From an uncultured Prevotella sp. (GTDB lineage: Bacteria > Bacteroidota > Bacteroidia > Bacteroidales > Bacteroidaceae), in contig USCX01000002.1 of NCBI GenBank assembly GCA_900553285.1, forward strand, positions 1-52,887: a stretch of 52,887 bases of DNA. Reading direction: 5' to 3'. The notes under the pieces are model-generated. The model saw nothing but the letters and a program-made list of their open reading frames with translations. It did not search any database and was not told the origin of the DNA. Below are positions 35,477 through 43,641 of the stretch, piece after piece. How positions within the stretch are numbered: the first letter of the stretch is position 1; each line of letters opens with the position of its first letter. The position numbers were made by a program, and so were the translations under genes.

Positions 35477-35576
35477 TCAGCACGCAGGTGTCACCCGTAA
35501 GAAACGACCGCAGCAAATCCATGGGCAAAAACGCCATTTTTTGATGCAGGACAACTTTTTTCTACGGCGGGCTGCC

Positions 35577-35584
35577 TAACTTTG
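35577..35584 (+). promoter_or_regulatory. Predicted -7 promoter element of the OafA-like gene
   Basis: TAACTTTG, 46 bases upstream of the ATG; a T-run stands at the -33 position with about 18 bases of spacer. Confidence 0.45.
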
Positions 35585-35630
35585 CCCCGTATCCAAGACA
35601 TGAGACTCACTTTACCCTCATTTAATACCC

Positions 35631-36779
35631 ATGCAAGAAAAGTTATCTGCCACTTTTGCTGACAGCAAGCCCCACTATGAACTCCTCGACGGCCTGAGAG
35701 GCGTGGCCGCACTCATCGTGATCTGGTTTCATATTTTCGAAGCGTTTGCCACAAGTCCGCTCGACCAAAAAGTCAACCACGGCTATCTGGCGGTCGACTT
35801 CTTCTTCATTCTTTCCGGCTTTGTCATCGGCTACGCCTACGACGACCGCTGGAAAACCACGCTGACCACCAAGAACTTCTTTCGACGCCGGCTCATCCGC
35901 CTTCACCCGATGGTCATACTGGGCGTCGTCTTGGGCACAGTGACCTACTGCATACAAGGCTGTGTGAAATGGGACGGCACGCATGTGACCATCTCCCTGC
36001 TCATGCTCGCTGTTCTTTTCAATCTGTTCATGCTTCCGGTCTTGCCCGGTGCCGGAGCCGACGTGCGCGGGAACAACGAGATGTTTCCCCTGAATGGCCC
36101 TAACTGGTCGCTATTCTTCGAATACATCGGCAACATCCTTTACGCATTATTCCTACGCCGCCTACGGACCCGAACTCTCACTGCGCTTGTCGTGTTCTTC
36201 GGCATCTGCCTTGCGTCGTTCGCCGTGCTCAACCTGTCCGGGTACGGCCATTTGGGTGTGGGCTGGTCTCTCGTCGACCATAATCTGGCAGGCGGCCTAT
36301 TACGGATGCTTTTCTCATTCTCTGCCGGATTGCTTCTTTCACGCAAATTCAAGCCACGCCCCATCCGTGGCGCATTCTGGATTTGCAGTTTCTCGTTGGC
36401 CATACTGCTCTCACTGCCTCATATGGCGACGGACAGCAATCTTTGGCTCAACGGGCTCTATGACACCGTTTGCGTCCTCATTGTCTTTCCGATTCTCGTC
36501 TACATAGGAGCGGCAGGCCGGGCGACAGATAAAAAGACAGCATGGCTGTGCAACTTTTTAGGCGACATATCCTATCCCGTCTATGTCGTCCACTATCCCT
36601 TTGCCTATCTGTTTTACGCATGGACATGGAGCGGTCCGCATAAATTGACCTTCGCCCAAGCGTGGCCATTGGCACTCACGCTATTCTTCGGGAGCATAAT
36701 TTTGGCTTATGCCTGCCTGAAAATTTACGACGAACCTGTCCGCCGCTGGCTTAGCCACAAATTCATGTCTTCAAAATAG
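35631..36779 (+). CDS. OafA/YrhL-type membrane acyltransferase
   Basis: Acyltransferase-3 family integral membrane protein, 382 residues with about ten helices. The conserved R23-x10-H34 lies in LDGLRGVAALIVIWFH, and GYLAVDFFFILSGFVIGYAY, NGPNWSLFFEYIGNILYALF and YPVYVVHYPFAYLF are typical. Such enzymes O-acetylate surface glycans. Downstream of the Crp/Fnr gene with its own predicted promoter. It is intact, unlike the related gene at 17 kb. Confidence 0.92.
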   Translation: MQEKLSATFADSKPHYELLDGLRGVAALIVIWFHIFEAFATSPLDQKVNHGYLAVDFFFILSGFVIGYAYDDRWKTTLTTKNFFRRRLIRLHPMVILGVVLGTVTYCIQGCVKWDGTHVTISLLMLAVLFNLFMLPVLPGAGADVRGNNEMFPLNGPNWSLFFEYIGNILYALFLRRLRTRTLTALVVFFGICLASFAVLNLSGYGHLGVGWSLVDHNLAGGLLRMLFSFSAGLLLSRKFKPRPIRGAFWICSFSLAILLSLPHMATDSNLWLNGLYDTVCVLIVFPILVYIGAAGRATDKKTAWLCNFLGDISYPVYVVHYPFAYLFYAWTWSGPHKLTFAQAWPLALTLFFGSIILAYACLKIYDEPVRRWLSHKFMSSK

Positions 36780-36847
36780 CCCTCCCGCACGACTTCACCT
36801 TTTTGGCTTTTTTATGAACGGTCAGCGATAATTATTTCGGCCGGGTC

Positions 36848-36879
36848 GTTGCGCAAACGACTAATTATTCATAACTTTG
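36848..36879 (+). promoter_or_regulatory. Promoter of the bamD operon
   Basis: TTG at 36849-36851 (-33), 20-base spacer, and TAACTTTG at 36872-36879 (-7), 16 bases before the bamD ATG. Confidence 0.6.
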
Positions 36880-36895
36880 CACGAAAATCTGAGTG

Positions 36896-37732
36896 ATGAA
36901 AAAAGCGACTCTTCTTTTCCTCGTGGCTGGAATGCTTTTTACGCTGACCGGGTGTGGGAGCTATACCAAGGTCTTAAAAACCAACGACTACGATTATAAA
37001 TACGAAGAAGCCAAGCAATATCTCGCAGAAGGTCAGTACAACCGCGCCGCACAGATCTTTCAGGAAGTCATCGCCATGCTCAAAGGAACAAGCCGGGGCG
37101 AAGAGTCTCTTTTCCTGTTAGGCATGAGCCATTACAAAGCCCAGAATTACAGCGCGGCATCCTCTGTCTTCCGTAAATTCTATGAAACATACCCCAAGGG
37201 ATACCTCGTTGAGCAGGCCCATTTCTATTGCGGAAAATCCCTCTACGAATGCACGCCTGAGCCCAAGCTCGATCAAACCGCGACTTACGAGGCCATCTCT
37301 GAGTTCCAGAACTTTTTAGATGAATTTCCTGATAGCAAATTGCGTGAAAATGCGCAACAGATGATTTTCGCCTTGCAAGACAAACTGGTCGAGAAAGAAT
37401 ATATGTCAGCCAAGCTGTATTATGACCTGGGGTCCTATTTCGGCAATTGCACCAACGGCGGAAGCAACTATCAAGCCTGTATCGTCACGGCTGAAAACGC
37501 CCTCAACGATTACCCCTTTTCTACCCGGCGTGAAGACTTCGCCATTCTTGTCCTGAAAGCCAAATTCGAACTGGCACGCCAAAGCGTAAGCGAGAAGAAA
37601 GAAGAACGCTATCACAATGCCATAGACGAATATTATGGCTTTACCAACGAATATCCCGAGTCGAAATATATGAATGAAGCCCAAAAGCTCTTCAAGCAGG
37701 CCGCCCCATACGTCAACACAAACGAAGAATAA
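36896..37732 (+). CDS. bamD: Outer-membrane assembly lipoprotein BamD
   Basis: BamD/YfiO, TPR lipoprotein of the Bam machine that inserts beta-barrel proteins. 278 residues. The lipobox LTGC ends the signal peptide (Cys20 from the ATG at 36896). TPR-like repeats run from about 38 to 265 (YLAEGQYNRAAQIFQEVIAM; LGMSHYKAQNYSAASSVFRK). A GTG directly before the ATG is also possible. First gene of a cluster with omega-like, DUF4293 and ssb. Confidence 0.94.
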   Translation: MKKATLLFLVAGMLFTLTGCGSYTKVLKTNDYDYKYEEAKQYLAEGQYNRAAQIFQEVIAMLKGTSRGEESLFLLGMSHYKAQNYSAASSVFRKFYETYPKGYLVEQAHFYCGKSLYECTPEPKLDQTATYEAISEFQNFLDEFPDSKLRENAQQMIFALQDKLVEKEYMSAKLYYDLGSYFGNCTNGGSNYQACIVTAENALNDYPFSTRREDFAILVLKAKFELARQSVSEKKEERYHNAIDEYYGFTNEYPESKYMNEAQKLFKQAAPYVNTNEE

Positions 37733-37748
37733 ACATTTATCGCTATAT

Positions 37749-38096
37749 ATGGACTACAAAAAAAGCAAAGCGCCCACAAACACTGTGACGCACAACCTGA
37801 TGGATTTCTGCGAAGGAACCGGAAACATTTACGAAAGCGTTGTCATCATGTCAAAACGCGCCAATCAGATTGCCATGCAGATGAAGGAAGATCTGTCGAA
37901 AAAGCTGAAAGAGTTTGCGTCCAGCAACGACAATCTCGAAGAGACCTTCGAAAACCGTGAGCAGATCGAGATTTCACGCTACTACGAAAAGCTTCCGAAA
38001 CCCACGCTCATCGCTGCTGACGAATTCTTACATGGTCGGATTTACTACCGCAATCCGGCGAAAGACAAGGAAAAAATCGGACAGTCCTCATTATGA
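37749..38096 (+). CDS. rpoZ: RNA polymerase omega-like subunit
   Basis: 115-residue omega-type protein as annotated in Bacteroidota. The omega core is seen in VVIMSKRANQIA, followed by a coiled acidic region and a conserved tail (PKPTLIAADEFLHGRIYYRN). The ATG at 37749 was chosen because earlier in-frame starts lie inside bamD. Role: stabilises the RNA polymerase beta' subunit. The stop overlaps the DUF4293 start by four bases. Confidence 0.88.
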   Translation: MDYKKSKAPTNTVTHNLMDFCEGTGNIYESVVIMSKRANQIAMQMKEDLSKKLKEFASSNDNLEETFENREQIEISRYYEKLPKPTLIAADEFLHGRIYYRNPAKDKEKIGQSSL

Positions 38097-38560
38097 TACA
38101 GCGAATCCAAAGCGTATACCTCTTGTTGGCTGGCATTCTGTCAGCCATTGCCTTCTTTGTCCCTTTGGCCTACTTCTCGGGGGGCACAGGCACTTGGGTC
38201 ATGTACACCACAGCCATCTCTGATCTCAGCCCAGCACAGGCTGGAGTTGACATTCCCTCACTGCCTTGGGGCATCCTGATATTCGCACTGGCCAGTTTCA
38301 TCGTGCCGGTATTCTGCATTTTCAAGTATCATAACCGGAAGTTGCAAGTACGTCTCTGCACGACATCTATCGCGGCTTACATTCTTTATTACGCCGCCTA
38401 TATCGCCTATGGCTTCACTATTTCGCGCAGCTTGGCCTCTGGATTTACGCCGACGATATATGTCGCTCTTCCTCTCTTCGCCATGCTGGCCGTCATCCTT
38501 GCCCGAAAAGCTATAAAAAGCGACGAAGAAAAAGTCCGTGCGGCCGACCGCATCCGCTAA
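38093..38560 (+). CDS. DUF4293 membrane protein
   Basis: 155-residue inner-membrane protein with four predicted helices (about 8-27, 58-77, 83-105 and 115-137) and a short charged C-terminus (KAIKSDEEKVRAADRIR). It starts MIQRIQSVYLLLAGILSAIA, the family N-terminus. Function unknown; its place behind bamD and omega is well conserved in Bacteroidales. Overlaps rpoZ by four bases. Confidence 0.9.
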   Translation: MIQRIQSVYLLLAGILSAIAFFVPLAYFSGGTGTWVMYTTAISDLSPAQAGVDIPSLPWGILIFALASFIVPVFCIFKYHNRKLQVRLCTTSIAAYILYYAAYIAYGFTISRSLASGFTPTIYVALPLFAMLAVILARKAIKSDEEKVRAADRIR

Positions 38561-38590
38561 CCGCCCAATCATCTTTTATTGCTTACTGTC

Positions 38591-39007
38591 ATGTCACTCA
38601 ACAAAGTATTGCTCATCGGCAACGTCGGACGCGATCCCGACGTGAGGTACATAGACAATGGGGTTGCCGTCGCACAAGTCCGCTTGGCAACGACAGAAAG
38701 AGGTTACAAGTTACCTAACGGGACACAAGTCCCTGACCGTACCGAGTGGCATACGGTGATATTGTGGCGCGGCTTGGCCCAAACCGTCGAACAGTTCGTC
38801 AGGAAAGGAGACAAGATATTCATCGAAGGCCAAATCCGCACACGTAGCTACGTAGACAAAAACGGCAAACAACGTGATGCACTTGAAATATGGGCAGACA
38901 AACTGGAACTAATGTCCAAGACTACTCAAACCTCCCAGCCCGCGGTTTCTCCCCACGGCCCAGGTCCGGCCAATCCATCCAACACACCCAAGGATTATCC
39001 CTTCTGA
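38591..39007 (+). CDS. ssb: Single-stranded DNA-binding protein
   Basis: SSB of 138 residues: OB-fold 1-105 (NKVLLIGNVGRDPDVRYIDN; VRKGDKIFIEGQIRTRSYVD), a short Pro-rich linker and the C-terminal tip DYPF that recruits partner proteins (the acidic run is reduced to KDYPF). The ATG at 38591 (MSLNKVLLIG) is preferred over one 12 bases upstream. Confidence 0.94.
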   Translation: MSLNKVLLIGNVGRDPDVRYIDNGVAVAQVRLATTERGYKLPNGTQVPDRTEWHTVILWRGLAQTVEQFVRKGDKIFIEGQIRTRSYVDKNGKQRDALEIWADKLELMSKTTQTSQPAVSPHGPGPANPSNTPKDYPF

Positions 39008-39065
39008 ACGCAACCGTATGGCCCCAAGCGGTCCACATACAATTAGGTCTGTGATGCATCAACGA

Positions 39066-39707
39066 ATGGCAAAACCCGGACGCCCATTGTGCCTGTTTCA
39101 TGAATTTGAGATAGGCACAACCCGTATTATATGGGGAGAGACTGCCGACCTGTGCCCCCACATCAGCACGTATCTTCCCGACAACATCATCAAGGAAGGC
39201 GAACAGAAATTTGCCAGCCAAACTCGCCGGGACGAATGGCTTTCCACGCGCCTGCTGCTACATCTTGCCTACAAAGGCCATGCGGCTCCGCCCGCCATCT
39301 GCTACCAGCCCAACGGCCGCCCCTTCCTACAAGGTTCAAAAAAATCGTTTAGCATCACGCACAGCAAAGGCCGCGTATGCATCGCCCTTTCTGATAAGGA
39401 AGCCGTTGGAATAGACATCGAACGCCTGTCGGAGCGTCCCTACACACTACGCGACATGTTCGTTTCCCCCGCTGACTTGTCAGCGGACGCAAACTTGCCG
39501 CCGGAAGCCTACACCATATTGTGGAGCGCCAAGGAGAGTCTGTTCAAAATCAGCGAAGTCCCCCGGCTTACACTCAAAGACATCCACATCATGCCCTTCT
39601 CCCCTATGCTTTCGGGCGGGAACATACGTGCTTACATCGGACGTACTCCTTATACGGTTTTCTACCGGTTTCTTTCTTCCTTTGTTTTCACTTGTGTGGA
39701 AGAATGA
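39066..39707 (+). CDS. 4'-phosphopantetheinyl transferase superfamily protein
   Basis: Sfp-type phosphopantetheinyl transferase, which moves phosphopantetheine from CoA onto carrier proteins. About 213 residues from 39066; ATGs at 39054 and 39018 are alternatives. Magnesium/CoA motifs are intact: VGIDIERL and WSAKESLFK. The N-terminal half has the matching pseudo-repeat. The partner carrier protein is not in this window. Last gene of the bamD cluster; a bidirectional hairpin follows. Confidence 0.87.
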   Translation: MAKPGRPLCLFHEFEIGTTRIIWGETADLCPHISTYLPDNIIKEGEQKFASQTRRDEWLSTRLLLHLAYKGHAAPPAICYQPNGRPFLQGSKKSFSITHSKGRVCIALSDKEAVGIDIERLSERPYTLRDMFVSPADLSADANLPPEAYTILWSAKESLFKISEVPRLTLKDIHIMPFSPMLSGGNIRAYIGRTPYTVFYRFLSSFVFTCVEE

Positions 39708-39738
39708 CATCACGCGAAAAGACAATCACCACATAAAG

Positions 39739-39779
39739 CACGCGACCGGAACAGACTTTTCATCAGTTCCGGTCGCGTG
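39739..39779. terminator. Bidirectional hairpin between convergent genes
   Basis: Perfect 14-bp stem (39739-39752 with 39766-39779) with a 13-base loop, lying between the PPTase (plus) and PCMD (minus) stops. No long T-run on either side. Confidence 0.65.
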
Positions 39780-39805
39780 AGGCTGACTAATCAACCTTTT
39801 ATTAG

Positions 39806-40825
39806 CTAATATACCAACCGGACGTTATCTACCCAAAGTGTATTTCCCACACTGCCGACATATGCTCCGCCGTGCGAGGAGTCAAACTGTAATACAAGGT
39901 GCGTCGGAGTTTCATTGGCAGCGCCCCAGCCCACCTCTTTGATAGGCACAATCTTGCCCTTGCTGTTGCGCGCATACTTTACGACGTCACCACTTGTCAG
40001 CCCCATATACGAACGATAATACTTCTGCTTCGTTATATCACCATAGTTGATGGTGAAAGTTGCATTGTTCACCCAATTCGTCGATTTGTTAAAACGGACG
40101 ACCATCGTGCCGACGCGATGTGCATAAATGTTTCCGTCTTTATCTTCCCAGCGCTTCTGCAAATATAAAATACAATCGGCCATGTCCATTCCGTCGACCT
40201 TCTTGGCCTTTCCGAAGCCCGTCTGACGAACACGATTGGGCTGACCCGAAAGTTTCACTTTATAGTCGAAGCGGATGGCTTTGGGCCGACGGTTGAAACG
40301 GATTCCAGCGTCCAACTTGCTCATAGGGTTCGAGGTACTCGTGATGGGCTCTTGCGTCCGTCCGAGATATATGGAACCGGCTGCCAAGACCTTGATATTG
40401 ACGATACCGAGCACAACACATTTCTCCTCATGCGTCGAAAGTTTAGCACAATACCCGTGCCCCGGACGGGCTTCCCGATAAACAGATGTATTCGTTTTTG
40501 TGATGCCCGCAACCTTGGCCAAGACATTTGAGGTGGCCCAGGGCGACCCCCCCGAACCGTGATAAGCATTATTATTGTTCCAAGTCGCGTTAGGCGCAAT
40601 TTCGTAGAGAGTCTTCGTTTTTCCACCGATAATCCCACTCTCCTTCACGTTACGAACAAGCCACTGGTCGAAATTGCCGAACTTGATATACTCCTCACGC
40701 GCGTTCGTCAAATCAAGTTCTTCAACCTCTTCAGCCTGCCCAATTTCCGGTTTCCCGGCATAGGCTGTACCTAAGGAAACAAACGCTGCGGCCATTGCAG
40801 CCGTGACAAGACATTTTGCTTTCAT
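39806..40825 (-). CDS. Exported PCMD-like carbohydrate-related protein
   Basis: 339-residue secreted protein; signal peptide 1-23 (ends TAYA). The C-terminal half looks like the Bacteroidota PCMD (putative carbohydrate metabolism) domain: RFDYKVKLSG..., the strand-rich MVVRFNKSTNWVNNATFTIN, and the typical close GNTLWVDNVRLVY. No lipobox Cys, so released to the periplasm or exported, not lipid-anchored. Such domains are jelly-roll modules often linked to glycan uptake, but no SusC/D genes are near. Function unassigned; the domain call is from memory of the pattern. Confidence 0.75.
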   Translation of the reverse strand: MKAKCLVTAAMAAAFVSLGTAYAGKPEIGQAEEVEELDLTNAREEYIKFGNFDQWLVRNVKESGIIGGKTKTLYEIAPNATWNNNNAYHGSGGSPWATSNVLAKVAGITKTNTSVYREARPGHGYCAKLSTHEEKCVVLGIVNIKVLAAGSIYLGRTQEPITSTSNPMSKLDAGIRFNRRPKAIRFDYKVKLSGQPNRVRQTGFGKAKKVDGMDMADCILYLQKRWEDKDGNIYAHRVGTMVVRFNKSTNWVNNATFTINYGDITKQKYYRSYMGLTSGDVVKYARNSKGKIVPIKEVGWGAANETPTHLVLQFDSSHGGAYVGSVGNTLWVDNVRLVY

Positions 40826-40870
40826 TGATATAACTCTTTTTGTTTTTATATAGATTCTGATTCTTTTCCG

Positions 40871-42079
40871 TCAAAACGCTTCGTTGATATTAAAGAGGAA
40901 ACCTCCGCCGTTTCGGGTAAAACCGTAATCCAGGCGTATGTTTATCCCCGGACGGAAAGCCCATCGGTATCCGATGCCGAAGTTCGGGAGGAAACGTGTC
41001 CAACGCAACGCTGAAGCCTCAGGGAAGACCTGCGCCGTACCAGCCCAGAGAACCGCTCCGTGACGGCCTGCAATATGCTGACGCAACTCCATTTGTCCTT
41101 CAATGATATTGCGGTCGCGATAACGCCCTTCGTAATAGCCGCGCATGCGATTGCTTCCCCCCATTTCTGCCATCAGGCTCCACGGCACATCGCCATAGTT
41201 AAACCGACCATGCAACTCCACCGCAAACGTACCGCCTTTCCAGACAGGCACATACGTGCTGACCGCAAAATCCGTCGTCGAAAAACTGTATGTGTTACCC
41301 AGCCATTTGGGCGTAAACGTCTGGTCCAATTGCAGAAACCACCCTTTCTTTGCATTCAGGATAAAGTCGCGCGAATCATAAGTAAAGGAAATGCCCGGCG
41401 TGAGAGCGTGAACCGTTTTCCGTTGGCCTCCGATAAACTGCTCACCCAACGGATCCATTTCCGTGGCACGGATAAACTGGAAATTCAAAGTCGGTCCGAC
41501 GAACAAATCGGGGGCCACATTAAACATGAAGCGCGCCATCGCATCAAATTTCAACCGGCGGAAATCGGCTTGATTGCTATCGTTGTTGCCTTGCTCGTAA
41601 CCGATGCCGTAGAACTTAGTGGGAAACGTGTAGACGTAAAGGCGATAGTCCAACCGGAAACGCTCGTTGGGAAAAATGTTGTTTCCTCTCACCCCTACCA
41701 TGAGGAATCCTTTTGTCGACACGTCGCCATAGAGCGAAACGTTCGATTTCGTCAACAACGAATCAGAACGGTCCATCGAATAAAGTCCCGTGGCGACAAC
41801 GCCAAGACCAAACCCGACCGTCGAAGAATAGTGCGGCCCGGGCAATACGCCAAAACTGAAGTTTTTGTCAGTGTCTTCCCCCGGATTGCGAAAGTAGTCC
41901 AGCACTTTTCCTACGACGCTCCTCTTCGGACGTAGCGTGTCTGACGACACCCGAACCGAATCGCCCCACTGAACGAGCGCCTCGTTTTTTTCTTGCGCAA
42001 ACAAAGGGGACAGCACTCCGCCTGCCAGACATAACAATAGGAAGCACCACCGTCTTAAACGGTTAAATAACAAATTCAT
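40871..42079 (-). CDS. BamA/TamA-like outer-membrane barrel, no POTRA
   Basis: 402 residues with signal peptide (1-29, ends LFAQ). The rest is a 16-strand-type Omp85 barrel. The L6 motif region GGSNRMRGYYEGRYRDRN corresponds to VRGF/Y in BamA, and the protein ends in Phe (NINEAF), the outer-membrane insertion signal. The segment between signal and barrel (about 30-75) is too short for POTRA domains, so it is a patatin-like or stand-alone Omp85 barrel, not the core BamA. Its -7 box is 5 bases before the ATG. Confidence 0.86.
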   Translation of the reverse strand: MNLLFNRLRRWCFLLLCLAGGVLSPLFAQEKNEALVQWGDSVRVSSDTLRPKRSVVGKVLDYFRNPGEDTDKNFSFGVLPGPHYSSTVGFGLGVVATGLYSMDRSDSLLTKSNVSLYGDVSTKGFLMVGVRGNNIFPNERFRLDYRLYVYTFPTKFYGIGYEQGNNDSNQADFRRLKFDAMARFMFNVAPDLFVGPTLNFQFIRATEMDPLGEQFIGGQRKTVHALTPGISFTYDSRDFILNAKKGWFLQLDQTFTPKWLGNTYSFSTTDFAVSTYVPVWKGGTFAVELHGRFNYGDVPWSLMAEMGGSNRMRGYYEGRYRDRNIIEGQMELRQHIAGRHGAVLWAGTAQVFPEASALRWTRFLPNFGIGYRWAFRPGINIRLDYGFTRNGGGFLFNINEAF

Positions 42080-42084
42080 ACGTG

Positions 42085-42092
42085 CAAAGTTA
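42085..42092 (-). promoter_or_regulatory. Predicted -7 promoter element of the Omp85-like gene
   Basis: TAACTTTG on the minus strand, only 5 bases from the ATG; the transcript would be almost leaderless. The divergent porin box is 33 bases away. Confidence 0.4.
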
Positions 42093-42125
42093 GCTATTCT
42101 TCACGTATCACCGAGAATTAATTAT

Positions 42126-42133
42126 TACTTTTG
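42126..42133 (+). promoter_or_regulatory. Predicted -7 promoter element of the porin gene
   Basis: TACTTTTG, 28 bases upstream of the ATG at 42162. Confidence 0.4.
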
Positions 42134-42161
42134 CATAGATTTTACCAACAGTACAGAAAAA

Positions 42162-43286
42162 ATGAGTAAGAAAGCCTTGCTTTTAACGTTCTTTGCGACC
42201 TGTACCTCTTTGCTTCCGGCGCATGGAATCGCGTCCGACAGTCTATCACAGGCCACACCCGAAGCGTCGCCTAAGACTTCCACAAAACTCTGGAAAGCCT
42301 TCGACCCCAGCATCAAATTCAGCGGTTACATCATCGGTAAATACAGCATCGACAATCAGGACGGTAAAGAGAGCAACAGCACTTTCGATCTCCGCTTCGT
42401 CCGTCTGAGTGCGTCCGGCTACTGCTTCAAGGACTTTTATTATCGCCTGCAAGTAGAAATCAACGGTATGCCGTCAAAAGACAATGGACCGCGCATTATG
42501 GACGCATTTGTCGAATGGCAAAAGTTTGACTTCCTACGCGTTAAGTTGGGCCAGTTCAAGCGTCCCATTGGCTTCGAGAACCCTATGAGCCCGCTTGATG
42601 TCGGTTTGGGCAACTACTCCCAGGCCACACTGAAACTGGCTTCAATCAACGACCGTGTCGACGGACATAAATGTTCAGGGCGGGACGTGGGAGCACAACT
42701 GCAGGGCGACCTCTTTCATGCGGCAGACAACCACACGTGGTTACATTACCAAATCGGCGTATTCAACGGCCAAGGAATAAATCATACCGACAAGGACAAC
42801 TTCAAGGATCTCATCGGCGGCCTTTGGCTTTCTCCCGTCAAGGGCCTGTCTGTCGGTGGGTTCGGATGGAATGGCAAATACACAAACGACAGTTATAAGG
42901 GTGACGGCACCGACTTGAAAAGTGTCGAACGCAAACGCTGGGGAGTCGGATACATGTATGACAACGGCGCGTGGAGCACGCGGGGTGAATACCTGGCATC
43001 GAAAGGAAAGAACCCGACAAACATCCACAGCGCAAACCGCAGTGACGCATGGTACATCCAGCTGGGAGCACCTGTCTGTAAAGACTTCAAACTTTTCGGT
43101 CGATATGACTGCTACCGCGAAAACAAACATTGGAATTCCTTGAAAACCATTTATGCGCTTGCAGCCAACTATTATTTAGGCCATCATCTCATCTTTCAGG
43201 CCAACTACTCGTTCACAAACGACCGGAGCGCCTCGGTTGGCCGCAATTACAGTACTTTCGACATACAGGTAGCTGCCCGTTTCTGA
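42162..43286 (+). CDS. Phosphate-selective porin O/P family protein
   Basis: 374 residues with signal peptide (about 1-25). The body is a porin O/P-type barrel: FKDFYYRLQVEINGMPSKDN, the strand pattern DFLRVKLGQFKRPIGFENPM, and the closing FDIQVAARF with terminal Phe. Solute specificity is not inferable (members named for OprP/OprO often are not phosphate-specific). It faces the Omp85-like gene across a compact promoter region. Confidence 0.88.
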   Translation: MSKKALLLTFFATCTSLLPAHGIASDSLSQATPEASPKTSTKLWKAFDPSIKFSGYIIGKYSIDNQDGKESNSTFDLRFVRLSASGYCFKDFYYRLQVEINGMPSKDNGPRIMDAFVEWQKFDFLRVKLGQFKRPIGFENPMSPLDVGLGNYSQATLKLASINDRVDGHKCSGRDVGAQLQGDLFHAADNHTWLHYQIGVFNGQGINHTDKDNFKDLIGGLWLSPVKGLSVGGFGWNGKYTNDSYKGDGTDLKSVERKRWGVGYMYDNGAWSTRGEYLASKGKNPTNIHSANRSDAWYIQLGAPVCKDFKLFGRYDCYRENKHWNSLKTIYALAANYYLGHHLIFQANYSFTNDRSASVGRNYSTFDIQVAARF

Positions 43287-43641
43287 CACCGGCACAGGAT
43301 TCCGGACAGGAGAGGAACGGCACACCTCTCTCAAAACATCCACATCAAGGGCAAGGACGGTCCCGCAAATCATGAGACCGTTCTTGCTGTCGCTTCTCCC
43401 CGGCCATGGAATCTCCTCATCGTCCCTGCTCCCGCACACTGGGGATACGTGCATGGCCTGTTCTCCCTACTTATCCATATCCGCCTCCAATTCCCCTCCT
43501 GCTGTAATTCGGGTTATATTCTCCGTAACCGATACACATCACGATGGGGGCAGAATGTGTAAATTTGCGACGCCAAACGGAAACGAGACAGTTTAGCCCC
43601 CGCCCGGCCACCTCCTCGTCCAATTGAGAAAACAACATCGG
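43287..43641 (+). other. Intergenic region porin - MATE, about 350 bases
   Basis: No gene is supported. It contains the porin terminator hairpin (43353-43385) and a -7 match TAAATTTG at 43560-43567, 74 bases upstream of the MATE start. The rest shows no structure I recognise. Confidence 0.45.
43353..43385 (+). terminator. Hairpin terminator downstream of the porin gene
   Basis: Ten-base arms with one G-T pair (43353-43362 with 43376-43385), 66 bases past the stop. Little T after it. Confidence 0.4.
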
